From assembly GCA_947465275.1 (NCBI GenBank), contig CANIAI010000087.1, positions 1 through 8,339 on the forward strand: a stretch of 8,339 nucleotides of DNA, written 5' to 3'. Position 1 is the stretch's first letter, and every line of letters starts with the position of its first letter. Below are positions 1-5,930 of this stretch, one piece after another. Source of the DNA: Acidobacteriota bacterium. Lineage in GTDB: Bacteria; Acidobacteriota; Vicinamibacteria; Vicinamibacterales; UBA2999. Both the position numbers and the translations under genes were made by a program. The notes under the pieces were generated by a model, which was not told where the DNA came from, did not search any database, and saw only the letters and a program-made list of their open reading frames with translations.

Positions 1-1
1 C

Positions 2-943
2 AACGCGGACACGGTTGGAGCCGCGGGCTTTACGGTGTCGGCGACGGCGGCGCTGGTGGTGGATAGACCGACGCCGATCCTCAGCCAGCTCACCTGGATG
101 GACCGGACCGGGCGCGCGATCGGGACCATTGGCCCGCGCGCGCCCCTCTCTGATTTCGCTCTTGCCCCGGACGAGCGGCAGGTCGTAACGACACGGCTGG
201 ACCCTGATGTTGGCAGGGGTTACCTGTGGCTGTTCGATAGCCTGCGCGACACGGGAACCCGCCTCACCTACGGCGAGAGTGCCCGGCGCCCGCTGTGGGC
301 GCATGACAGCCGCCACATCTACTTCACGGAGCGCACGGAAGACAGCTTTACCCTCCGGACCCTCGCCCTCGGCGGGGCGGCGTCCACGGCTGTTGCGGAT
401 GCAGGCCCCTTCATTTATTTCGAGGACGTCACCAGGGATGGCAGGTTCCTGGTCTTCAAGTCGCTCAAAGCACCGTCCGAACTGTGGCTCGAGCGCGTCG
501 GCACGACGGAGCGGCGGCCGCTGGTGCAAGGTCCCTATGGCGCGACACAGGCGCGCGTGTCGCCGGACGGCCGATGGCTCGCGTACGTGCTCCTCCTCCC
601 TTCCGGGCGGGAGGTATTCGTGCAGCCATTTGATCGGCCGGGCGACCGTCTCGACCTCGGCCCTGGGCTCGGGCCAATCTGGCGCCACGACGGGCGCGAG
701 CTGTATGTGGAAGGGCGTGACGGGCTGCTGGCCGTCACGCTCACCCCGCGCGGCGACACCCTCGACGCCAGCGCCCCGCAGCACCTCTTTGCGATTCGCA
801 CGCAGGGCGACGTCATCAATCAACCGCACAACGTCGAGGTCGCGGCGCACGGCGAGCGGTTCCTGGTGAACGCGATCGTCGGCGACAGTGACAATGCGCC
901 GCTGGAAGTGACGCTCAACTGGACGACGGGGCTGACGAAGTGA
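2..943 (+). CDS. C-terminal part of a TolB/PD40 beta-propeller protein, probably a Ser/Thr kinase-propeller fusion (5' truncated by window edge)
   Basis: The frame is open from the first complete codon at base 2, so the true start lies outside the window; a GTG at 35 is internal to the frame and has no ribosome binding site. About 313 residues are visible. They contain repeated WD40-like PD40 blades, seen as LAPDERQVV, LWAHDSRHIYF, VTRDGRFLVF, VSPDGRWLAY and WRHDGRELYV, each a blade strand around a D-G/D-S turn. The beginning (FTVSATAALVV, then LTWMDRTGRAIGTIG) and the end (LEVTLNWTTGLTK) match what I know of the C-terminal propeller of large acidobacterial Ser/Thr protein kinases, where the propeller follows a kinase domain and one membrane segment. 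The kinase half is not in the window, so a winged-helix-TolB fusion or a stand-alone propeller stays possible. The propeller probably mediates protein or ligand binding at the cell surface or periplasm. Codon use looks slightly less GC3-biased than in the kinase genes downstream. Confidence 0.8.
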   Translation, partial: NADTVGAAGFTVSATAALVVDRPTPILSQLTWMDRTGRAIGTIGPRAPLSDFALAPDERQVVTTRLDPDVGRGYLWLFDSLRDTGTRLTYGESARRPLWAHDSRHIYFTERTEDSFTLRTLALGGAASTAVADAGPFIYFEDVTRDGRFLVFKSLKAPSELWLERVGTTERRPLVQGPYGATQARVSPDGRWLAYVLLLPSGREVFVQPFDRPGDRLDLGPGLGPIWRHDGRELYVEGRDGLLAVTLTPRGDTLDASAPQHLFAIRTQGDVINQPHNVEVAAHGERFLVNAIVGDSDNAPLEVTLNWTTGLTK

Positions 944-968
944 CCCGCAGTGCGACAGTGGAGGCGAG

Positions 969-983
969 CGTCAGCGCCTGACG
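969..983 (+). terminator. Hairpin after the propeller gene, possible terminator
   Basis: CGTCAG-cgc-CTGACG is a perfect 6-bp inverted repeat with a 3-base loop, 25 bases after the propeller stop codon. There is no T-tract after it, so it is not a canonical intrinsic terminator. It may act as a 3' end stabiliser or a weak terminator separating this gene from the next. Confidence 0.35.
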
Positions 984-985
984 AC

Positions 986-1014
986 TTGCCCCTCCCGGGC
1001 GACGATGCTACCGT
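986..1014 (+). promoter_or_regulatory. Possible sigma-70-type promoter for the coiled-coil gene
   Basis: TTGCCC (986-991) and TACCGT (1009-1014) are separated by 17 bases, the optimal spacing. The first hexamer matches TTGACA at four of six positions; the second keeps T1, A2 and T6 of TATAAT. Transcription would start near 1021, about 33 bases before the GTG at 1054. The position just after the hairpin at 969-983 fits. Matches this good occur by chance, so confidence is low. Confidence 0.28.
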
Positions 1015-1053
1015 CCTCCGGCACGAGGCATTGGTCTGGCAACTGCGGCGTGC

Positions 1054-1329
1054 GTGAGCACACCCCCACTCGACCGCCGCGTCAGCATTCTCGAGGAAAA
1101 GATGGCCGCTCTGGACCGTTTGTCTGCACGCGTCGATGCGCTGGAGTTGCAGATGTCGCAATTCCGCGGTGAGGTGCGTGCTGAATTTGCTGCCACGCGC
1201 GCCGAATTACGGGACGAGATCAGGGCCGGCGATGACGAGACGCGCCGGTACATGCGCGTGCTCCATGAAGACGTGATCGCCCGGATCGCGACGATCGGCG
1301 AAGGGCGCCCCTCCCGCAAGAAGCGGTGA
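1054..1329 (+). CDS. Small coiled-coil protein of unknown function (91 aa)
   Basis: The product is highly charged and helical. Hydrophobic residues spaced as in heptads (V10, L13, M17, L20, L23, V27, L30) run through RVSILEEKMAALDRL and on through an Arg/Glu-rich stretch to about residue 75, and the end is basic (RPSRKKR). There is no signal peptide or membrane segment, so it is probably a cytoplasmic coiled-coil oligomer. I recognise similar short proteins from acidobacterial genomes but know no function for them. The start is uncertain. GTG 1054 is the first start in the open frame and keeps the N-terminal heptads, but has no clear ribosome binding site. ATG 1102 (a 75-residue product) is preceded five bases earlier by GAGG at 1093-1096. 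The longer form is preferred because the heptad pattern begins before residue 17. It lies on the same strand as its neighbours and 126 bases before the FIST gene. Confidence 0.6.
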   Translation: MSTPPLDRRVSILEEKMAALDRLSARVDALELQMSQFRGEVRAEFAATRAELRDEIRAGDDETRRYMRVLHEDVIARIATIGEGRPSRKKR

Positions 1330-1421
1330 GCCTGGAAATGGGGCGCGCAGAACCGCACCCGCCGCGCGGTCTCCCCTCACCTCAAGCGTAGCCCCCCCTC
1401 GCCGATTCCTCCGGTGATGTC

Positions 1422-1439
1422 CCGGCACGTCCGGTACGT
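1422..1439 (+). repeat. Tandem 9-bp repeat just upstream of the FIST ribosome binding site
   Basis: CCGGCACGT is followed directly by CCGGTACGT, two copies with one mismatch and no gap. A more degenerate relative (CCGGTGATGT) lies at 1411-1420. The repeats end two bases before the AGGAGG at 1441. If GTG 1456 is the real start, they lie in the leader or promoter of the FIST-kinase operon and could be an operator. They could also be chance GC-rich sequence. Confidence 0.35.
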
Positions 1440-1440
1440 C

Positions 1441-1458
1441 AGGAGGAGCCGTTTCGTG
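1441..1458 (+). promoter_or_regulatory. Strong ribosome binding site that sets the FIST start at GTG 1456
   Basis: A perfect AGGAGG at 1441-1446 is followed nine bases later by GTG at 1456. The in-frame alternatives upstream (GTG 1414, ATG 1417) have no such site. They would also add an Arg-rich 14-residue extension (MMSRHVRYVRRSRF) that does not look like the start of a FIST protein. Confidence 0.75.
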
Positions 1459-2601
1459 CAGATCGAACAACAGCGCTGGACCGCCGACGAAGGCTGGTCG
1501 TCCGTCGTCACGCCGAAGACCGCCACGTCGGACGCCCAACTGGTGCTGGTGTTTGGTGCCCCCGCGGCCCTGCGGTCCACGCCGGCCCTCGCCGACCTGC
1601 ACCGCCGCTACCCCACGGCGACGTTCCTGGGCTGCTCCACCTCCGGCGAGATTGCCGGCGAGCGGGTGCTCGACGACTCGGTCGTGGCCACGGCCGTGCG
1701 CTTCGAGCGGACGACCGTACGCGCCGCCTGGACGCCGGTGGCTGGTGAGGCCGACAGCGTCGGCGCCGGCAGCCGACTGGCGGCGCAGTTGCCGCACGAG
1801 GGGCTGCGCCACGTCCTGGTCCTCTCAGAGGGGCTGCACATCAACGGCAGCGGACTCGTCGAGGGGCTCACGCGCGGCCTGCCCGACTCGGTCACGGTCA
1901 CCGGCGGACTCGCCGGCGACGGCACCGCCTTCGGTGAGACGGTGGTCGTGCACGGCACCACGGTGGAACCAGGTGTCACCGCCGCAGTCGGTCTCTACGG
2001 ATCGGCCCTGCACGTCGGCTGCGCCTCGCTCGGCGGATTCGACACCTTCGGGCCCGAGCGGCTGGTCACGCGCGCCGAGGGGAACGTCCTCTACGAGCTC
2101 GACGGGCAGTCGGCGCTGGAACTCTACAAGCGCTACCTGGGCGAGCACGCCAAGGCGCTTCCCGCGTCTGGTCTCCTGTTCCCGCTGCACGTGCGGGCGG
2201 CCGACTCCGACAGTCCGTCGGTGCGGACGATTCTCGCCGTGGACGAGGCGCACCAGTCACTGACGTTTGCCGGTGACATCCCGCAGGGGGGCTACGCGCG
2301 GCTGATGAAGGGCAACTTCGATCGCATCATCGACGGCGCGTCACTCGCCGCCCAGACCAGCGTCCAGGACTGGGGCGAGGCGACGGCGGAGCTCGCGTTG
2401 CTCGTGAGCTGCGTCGGCCGTCGCCTGATGCTCAAGCAGCGAACCGAGGAAGAGGTCGAGGCGGTTCGCCTGGTGGTGGGACCAGCCGCGGCCATGGCGG
2501 GCTTCTACTCGTACGGCGAGATTTCGCCCTTCAGCGCGGACGCGCGCTGCCAGCTCCACAACCAGACCATGACGATCACCACGCTGCGCGAAGCAGCCTG
2601 A
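1456..2601 (+). CDS. FIST-domain sensory protein, NosP-like
   Basis: This is a complete two-domain FIST protein of 381 aa from GTG 1456, close to the usual length for stand-alone members. FIST_N spans about residues 27-205 and includes FLGCSTSGEIAGE (57-69) and TGGLAGDG (149-156). FIST_C spans about 215-365 and includes SALELYKRYLGE (219-230), MKGNFDRIIDGA (284-295) and GFYSYGEISPF (349-359), ending in LHNQTMTITTL. There is no signal peptide or membrane segment, so it is cytoplasmic. FIST domains were defined computationally as ligand-sensing input modules. Some members, called NosP, bind haem, sense nitric oxide and control a kinase encoded beside them. The histidine kinase here starts one base after the FIST stop, which is that arrangement. 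Haem binding cannot be read from the sequence, and an amino acid or other small ligand is the alternative. The family call is firm; the NosP role is inference. Confidence 0.9.
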   Translation: MQIEQQRWTADEGWSSVVTPKTATSDAQLVLVFGAPAALRSTPALADLHRRYPTATFLGCSTSGEIAGERVLDDSVVATAVRFERTTVRAAWTPVAGEADSVGAGSRLAAQLPHEGLRHVLVLSEGLHINGSGLVEGLTRGLPDSVTVTGGLAGDGTAFGETVVVHGTTVEPGVTAAVGLYGSALHVGCASLGGFDTFGPERLVTRAEGNVLYELDGQSALELYKRYLGEHAKALPASGLLFPLHVRAADSDSPSVRTILAVDEAHQSLTFAGDIPQGGYARLMKGNFDRIIDGASLAAQTSVQDWGEATAELALLVSCVGRRLMLKQRTEEEVEAVRLVVGPAAAMAGFYSYGEISPFSADARCQLHNQTMTITTLREAA

Positions 2602-2602
2602 G

Positions 2603-3889
2603 ATGGCCCGCCACTCGCTGCTCGAGCGCCAGCTGAAGCGGCACTTCCCGGACGGCGGCGCCGCCGTGCCCGCGAAGTTCCTGGACGCGATCGACGCCGC
2701 CTACCGCGAGTTCGACGAGGATCGGGTGCTGCTCGAGCGCTCGATGGAGATCAGCTCGGCCGAGCTGCTCCAGGCGAACGCCGAGCTGCGCGCGATCATC
2801 CATGCCTTCCCGGACATGGTGCTGCGCGTAGGCCGCGACGGCCGCATCATCACGGCGCGCGGCCGGCAGGTCGGCCCCGCCTGGAACCCGGTTCAGGTGA
2901 TGGGACGGCGGCTGCAGGAGCTGGTGCCGGGCGACGAGGTGCCGTCGATCGACGCGGCGTTGTCGGCGACGATCGACGCGCAGCAGTCGACGCATGTCGA
3001 GTTCGGTGACGGCCGTCAGCAGCCGGGCCGCTGGTACGAGCTGCGGCTGGCGCCGCTCGGGGCGCACGAGGCGGTGGCCATCGTCCGAGACCTGACCGAG
3101 CATCACCAGGCCGAGGCGATGCGCGTGGCGAAGGAGGCGGCCGAGGCGGCCAGCCAGGCGAAGAGCACCTTCCTGGCGAACATGAGCCACGAGCTCCGTA
3201 CGCCGCTGAACGCGATCATCGGCTACAGCGAGATGCTCGCGGAAGATGCCCGGCACGCGCAGGAGACGGGGGCGCTGCAGGACCTGGAGCGGATCATCAT
3301 GGCCGCCCGGCACCTGCTCAACGTGATCAACCAGGTACTCGATATCTCGCGGATCGAAGCCGGCCGCCTGACGGTCAACCGCGATGCGATTCCACTCGAC
3401 GCCCTCGCGAGCGAACTGCTCGATACCGTGCGTCCGCAGGCCGAGGCCGGCGGAAACATCCTCACGGCCGTCCTGCCCCCGGGTGCCGGGGTGCTCCACT
3501 CCGACGCGACGCGGGTGCGTCAGGTGCTGCTCAACCTGCTGTCGAATGCCTGCAAGTTCACCCGCGACGGCTCGGTCACGCTCGAAGTGCAGGCGTCGGG
3601 CGACGACCCGCAGGACCGCATCACGTTCCGCGTGCACGACACCGGCATCGGGATTCCGGCAGACAAGTTCGAGAAGCTGTTCCGCGAGTTTTCGCAGGTC
3701 GACGAGTCGACGACGCGCCGGTACGGCGGCACGGGCCTCGGGCTGGCGATCGCGCGACGCCTCTGCACGGTGCTCGGGGGTGACCTGGCGGTGGCGAGCA
3801 CCGAAGGCCTCGGCTCGACCTTCACCGCCTGGGTGCCACGCGGGGTGGCGTCAGCGGCGGGTGACCAGGAGACGGCGTCCGCCGCGTAA
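2603..3889 (+). CDS. Soluble PAS-domain sensor histidine kinase, partner of the FIST protein (NahK-like)
   Basis: The 428-residue product has four parts: an N-terminal helical segment (1-60) with LLERQLKRHF near its start, of a type I associate with kinases and GGDEF proteins linked to FIST genes; a PAS domain (about 61-166); a coiled linker; and a kinase core. The HisKA domain carries the phosphorylated His196 in MSHELRTPLNAIIGY. The HATPase domain has an N box with Asn315 (NLLSNACKFT), a G1 box with Asp346 (DTGIGI), an F box (LFREFSQVD) and a G2 box (GGTGLGLAI, 375-383), so all ATP-binding motifs are intact. There is no membrane segment and no C-terminal receiver, unlike the hybrid NahK of Pseudomonas. 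ATG 2603 follows the FIST stop by one base and has only a poor ribosome binding site, which suggests translational coupling. Input is inferred to come from the FIST protein. No cognate response regulator is visible. Confidence 0.93.
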   Translation: MARHSLLERQLKRHFPDGGAAVPAKFLDAIDAAYREFDEDRVLLERSMEISSAELLQANAELRAIIHAFPDMVLRVGRDGRIITARGRQVGPAWNPVQVMGRRLQELVPGDEVPSIDAALSATIDAQQSTHVEFGDGRQQPGRWYELRLAPLGAHEAVAIVRDLTEHHQAEAMRVAKEAAEAASQAKSTFLANMSHELRTPLNAIIGYSEMLAEDARHAQETGALQDLERIIMAARHLLNVINQVLDISRIEAGRLTVNRDAIPLDALASELLDTVRPQAEAGGNILTAVLPPGAGVLHSDATRVRQVLLNLLSNACKFTRDGSVTLEVQASGDDPQDRITFRVHDTGIGIPADKFEKLFREFSQVDESTTRRYGGTGLGLAIARRLCTVLGGDLAVASTEGLGSTFTAWVPRGVASAAGDQETASAA

Positions 3890-3941
3890 GGCCCAGCCCG
3901 GCCGCACCAACGCCGGGACCAGCAGGTCTACACGGCAGGCT

Positions 3942-3959
3942 TACACTTGGGCGCGTATG
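3942..3959 (+). promoter_or_regulatory. Possible -10 element giving a leaderless transcript of the second kinase
   Basis: TACACT at 3942-3947 lies nine bases before the ATG at 3957, where no Shine-Dalgarno sequence is visible (ttgggcgcgt precedes it). A -10 box there would place the transcription start at about 3953-3957, giving a leaderless or nearly leaderless mRNA. No good -35 hexamer is present at the expected distance, so this is weak. Read-through from the FIST operon is also possible. Confidence 0.3.
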
Positions 3960-5426
3960 CGTCCTGCTGGTCGATCCGGGCGCCCGTCCTGGCGCGTCTA
4001 CGTCCTGACCGTCACCCTGGCCGGGATCTGCCTGCTGGCGACGGCCTGGCTGCAGACGGCGTTCGGCTTCCCCAGCTTCCTGCTCTTCATTCCGGCGGTG
4101 ATCTTCAGTGCCCAGTTCGGCGGCGCGGGCGCGGGGCTCGTCACGACCGGGCTTGCGGGCATCGGCATGATGTTGCTGCTGCAACCCACGGGCAGCCTGA
4201 GCATCGCCAGTCGCGCGGACGTCGCCCGCCTCCTCGCATTCCTGGCGGTAGCCCTGATCAGCGTGACGGTGGGCGCACGGCAGCGACGGCTGGCACGGGC
4301 GCTTCGCCGGAGCGAGGCGGAGTTCCGGACCACCTTCGAGGTCGCGGGCGCGGGCCTCGTGTTCGCGACCGAAGACGACGTGGTGCCTGGCCGGGGCGTG
4401 CTCCTGCGCCGGGTGAACCAGGCGTACTGCGACCTCACCGGCTACAGCCCCGCGGAGCTCTCCCGACTCACCACGATTGACCTGACCCACCCGGACGACC
4501 GGGAGGCGGACGTGCGCGCCAGCGCGCCCGCCGACAACGGCCCCCTCGCGTCGTGGCGGTCGGAGAAGCGATACATCCGGAAGGACGGGCGGGTGATCTG
4601 GGTGCTGGTGCACGGTCGGGCGACACGTGACGTGACCACCGGCGACGCCGCGATCGTCGCCAACGTCATCGACATCACGGAGCGCAAGGAGGCCGAGATC
4701 CGGCTCCGGTCGGCCGGCCGCCTCAAGGATGAATTCCTGGCCACCCTCTCCCACGAGCTGCGGACGCCGCTCAACATCATCGTCGGCTGGTCACGCATGC
4801 TCGCCGTCGCGCCGCCCGAGCCGGAGCGCCTGAAGAAGGGACTCGACGTCATCGGACGGAACGCGAATGCCGCCACGACGCTGGTGGAAGGACTCCTGAA
4901 CCTGTCGGAGATCATCACGGGACGCATGCGCCTGCTCCAGGAACCGCTCGACCTGACGGCGGTGTCCCGAGGCGTGGTGGAGGGCCTCTCGCTGGCGATC
5001 TCAGGGCGGCACCTGACACTGGACACCCGGTTCGAACCGGTGACCCCGATGCTCGGCGACCCTGTCCGCGTCAGCCAGATCGCCTGGAATGTGTTGTCGA
5101 ATGCGATCAAGTTCACGCCGTCCGGTGGCCACCTGCGCATGCAGGTCGTCACGGAGGGTGAGGAGTTGGTGCTGCGGGTCAGCGACACCGGGCGCGGTAT
5201 CGCCCCTGAGTTTCTGCCCTTCGTGTTCGACAAGTTCCGGCAGGAAGACGCATCGACGAGCCGCGAGCACCCGGGGCTCGGGGTGGGGCTCGCGATCACG
5301 CTGCACCTCGTGCAACTGCATGGCGGCACCATCCGGGTCGAGAGCGCCGGACGCGATCAGGGCACCACCGTCACGGTCCGGTTCCCGCGCGCCGGTGCCA
5401 GCGTGAGCGCGGCGGCGGCATCCTGA
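3957..5426 (+). CDS. Membrane-bound sensor histidine kinase with DUF4118-like, PAS and kinase domains
   Basis: The 489-residue product opens with a short basic N-terminus and about four membrane helices (roughly 14-34, 40-53, 58-76 and 89-106). The segment FGFPSFLLFIPAVIF and the glycine-rich stretch after it resemble the KdpD-type DUF4118 membrane domain. A PAS/PAC domain follows at about 117-245 (NQAYCDLTGYSPAEL, then THPDDRE, IRKDGRVIW and VIDITERK). The kinase core has His266 in LSHELRTPLNIIVGW, an N box with Asn382 (NVLSNAIKFT), a G1 box with Asp410 (DTGRGI), an F box (VFDKFRQED) and a G2 box PGLGVGLAI, which departs from the usual GGLGLGLAI but keeps its GxGxG spacing. It should autophosphorylate and pass phosphate to an unknown regulator. 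The frame is open far upstream through the previous gene. ATG 3957 is chosen because it precedes the first membrane helix and lies 67 bases after the previous stop. The C-terminus is a non-conserved Ala tail. Confidence 0.92.
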   Translation: MRPAGRSGRPSWRVYVLTVTLAGICLLATAWLQTAFGFPSFLLFIPAVIFSAQFGGAGAGLVTTGLAGIGMMLLLQPTGSLSIASRADVARLLAFLAVALISVTVGARQRRLARALRRSEAEFRTTFEVAGAGLVFATEDDVVPGRGVLLRRVNQAYCDLTGYSPAELSRLTTIDLTHPDDREADVRASAPADNGPLASWRSEKRYIRKDGRVIWVLVHGRATRDVTTGDAAIVANVIDITERKEAEIRLRSAGRLKDEFLATLSHELRTPLNIIVGWSRMLAVAPPEPERLKKGLDVIGRNANAATTLVEGLLNLSEIITGRMRLLQEPLDLTAVSRGVVEGLSLAISGRHLTLDTRFEPVTPMLGDPVRVSQIAWNVLSNAIKFTPSGGHLRMQVVTEGEELVLRVSDTGRGIAPEFLPFVFDKFRQEDASTSREHPGLGVGLAITLHLVQLHGGTIRVESAGRDQGTTVTVRFPRAGASVSAAAAS

Positions 5427-5435
5427 CGCCGGACG

Positions 5436-5455
5436 CGCACCACGGCGCGGGTGCG
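5436..5455. terminator. Inverted repeat between converging genes, possible bidirectional terminator
   Basis: CGCACC (5436-5441) and GGTGCG (5450-5455) form a 6-bp stem with an 8-base loop, in the 35 bases between the stop of the second kinase and the stop of the convergent zinc-ribbon gene. An alternative stem pairs ACGGC (5442-5446) with GCCGT (5458-5462). Neither has a T-tract. The position is right for a shared terminator, but the structure is modest. Confidence 0.28.
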
Positions 5456-5461
5456 GTGCCG

Positions 5462-5659
5462 TCAGGCGCGGCGAGGGGCGGGTACGGCGACCGGCGTCTC
5501 GGGCTCGTCGATCGGGTGCCCGTTCCGGATGCGAGCCGACCAGAAGTGGTCGCACCGCGGACAGGTGTACCACGCCACGATGGCGCTGCTTCCGCTCAGC
5601 GGCTCGACCGCGTCTTCATGACAGCGGGGGCACGGCATCGCGGATTCAAGGGGCTGCAT
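5462..5659 (-). CDS. Small CxxC/CxxC zinc-ribbon protein (65 aa)
   Basis: On the minus strand, ATG at 5659 is preceded by GGGAGG with a 4-base gap (gtgggaggccacATG), a good ribosome binding site. This makes the start much better supported than the long upstream extension of the same frame. The product has two CPRC knuckles, C10/C13 and C33/C36, separated by 19 residues, with aromatic YTCPRCDHFWSAR around the second. This is a typical zinc-ribbon layout for one structural zinc. The C-terminal 20 residues are Pro/Ala-rich and probably disordered. It is cytoplasmic and has no membrane segment. Tiny ribbons of this kind are common in this phylum and of unknown function; nucleic-acid or protein binding is possible. 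A second ATG at 5638 (MPCPRC) would remove seven residues and keep both knuckles. It converges with the second kinase and diverges from the secreted-protein gene. Confidence 0.72.
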   Translation of the reverse strand: MQPLESAMPCPRCHEDAVEPLSGSSAIVAWYTCPRCDHFWSARIRNGHPIDEPETPVAVPAPRRA

Positions 5660-5708
5660 GTGGCCTCCCACGGCAACGGTCGTGCCGCGCGGTACGCGAA
5701 GGAAATGC

Positions 5709-5738
5709 CGTCGGTCCGACGCCAAGCACCCGTGGTGC
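5709..5738. promoter_or_regulatory. Two adjacent palindromes in the divergent spacer, possible operator
   Basis: CGTCGG-T-CCGACG (5709-5721) is a perfect 13-base palindrome with 6-base arms around one central base. GCACC-cgt-GGTGC (5726-5738) follows four bases later. A one-base loop cannot form an RNA hairpin, so the first is better read as a dimeric DNA-binding site. Both lie 50-79 bases upstream of the zinc-ribbon start, in the 268-base spacer (5660-5927) between divergent genes. No regulator can be named. Confidence 0.35.
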
Positions 5739-5745
5739 CCCCGAA

Positions 5746-5772
5746 TTTTCCGGGCCGCGCCGAGGGTTTTCC
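5746..5772. repeat. TTTTCC direct repeat spaced by two helical turns
   Basis: TTTTCC at 5746-5751 and 5767-5772 are exactly 21 bases apart. Each is followed by CCGCG after three bases (gggCCGCG) or one base (aCCGCG). The T-runs stand out in a very GC-rich spacer between divergent genes. They may be protein-binding sites on one DNA face or simply leftover AT-rich promoter sequence. Confidence 0.25.
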
Positions 5773-5864
5773 ACCGCGAACATTCCCGCGGCGCCGGCCA
5801 TGACAATCCTGCCGGGTGCGATGCGATTCTGGTCACGGTCCCGGAGCCTGGCGTGGGCCGTCCT

Positions 5865-5880
5865 GTGCAGATATGCGCAC
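5865..5880 (+). promoter_or_regulatory. GTGCnnATATnnGCAC palindrome upstream of the secreted-protein gene
   Basis: GTGCAGATATGCGCAC is an interrupted palindrome (outer arms GTGC/GCAC, centre ATAT) ending 47 bases before the ATG at 5928. Its size and symmetry fit a dimeric repressor or activator site, and the AT-rich centre could overlap a -10 region. No partner is identifiable. Confidence 0.3.
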
Positions 5881-5914
5881 GCCTGGCGGGCATTCTTCTT
5901 GGACAACGGCCGGC

Positions 5915-5930
5915 GGAGGTGTTCCGCATG
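5915..5930 (+). promoter_or_regulatory. Ribosome binding site that sets the secreted-protein start
   Basis: GGAGGT at 5915-5920 lies seven bases before ATG 5928. This site, together with the signal peptide that begins there, rules out the much longer in-frame reading that starts at 5658. Confidence 0.8.

Noticed and set aside
2576..3637. Long antisense open frame (353 codons) opposite the first kinase
   Set aside because: The plus strand has all histidine kinase motifs in order. The antisense reading is Arg/His/Leu-rich with no domain signal, as expected from high GC3 on the coding strand.
3384..3956. In-frame upstream extension of the second kinase through the first kinase gene
   Set aside because: It overlaps the catalytic domain of the first kinase and translates to Arg/Ser/Cys-rich sequence. 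The membrane helices start right after ATG 3957.
5800..5830. ATGACA ... GATTCT as a promoter for the secreted-protein gene
   Set aside because: The 19-base spacing is too long and the -10 match is poor, so it was not listed as a feature.
5658..5927. In-frame upstream extension of the secreted-protein gene starting at 5658
   Set aside because: The sequence before 5928 is not protein-like. The GGAGGT and the signal peptide place the start at 5928.
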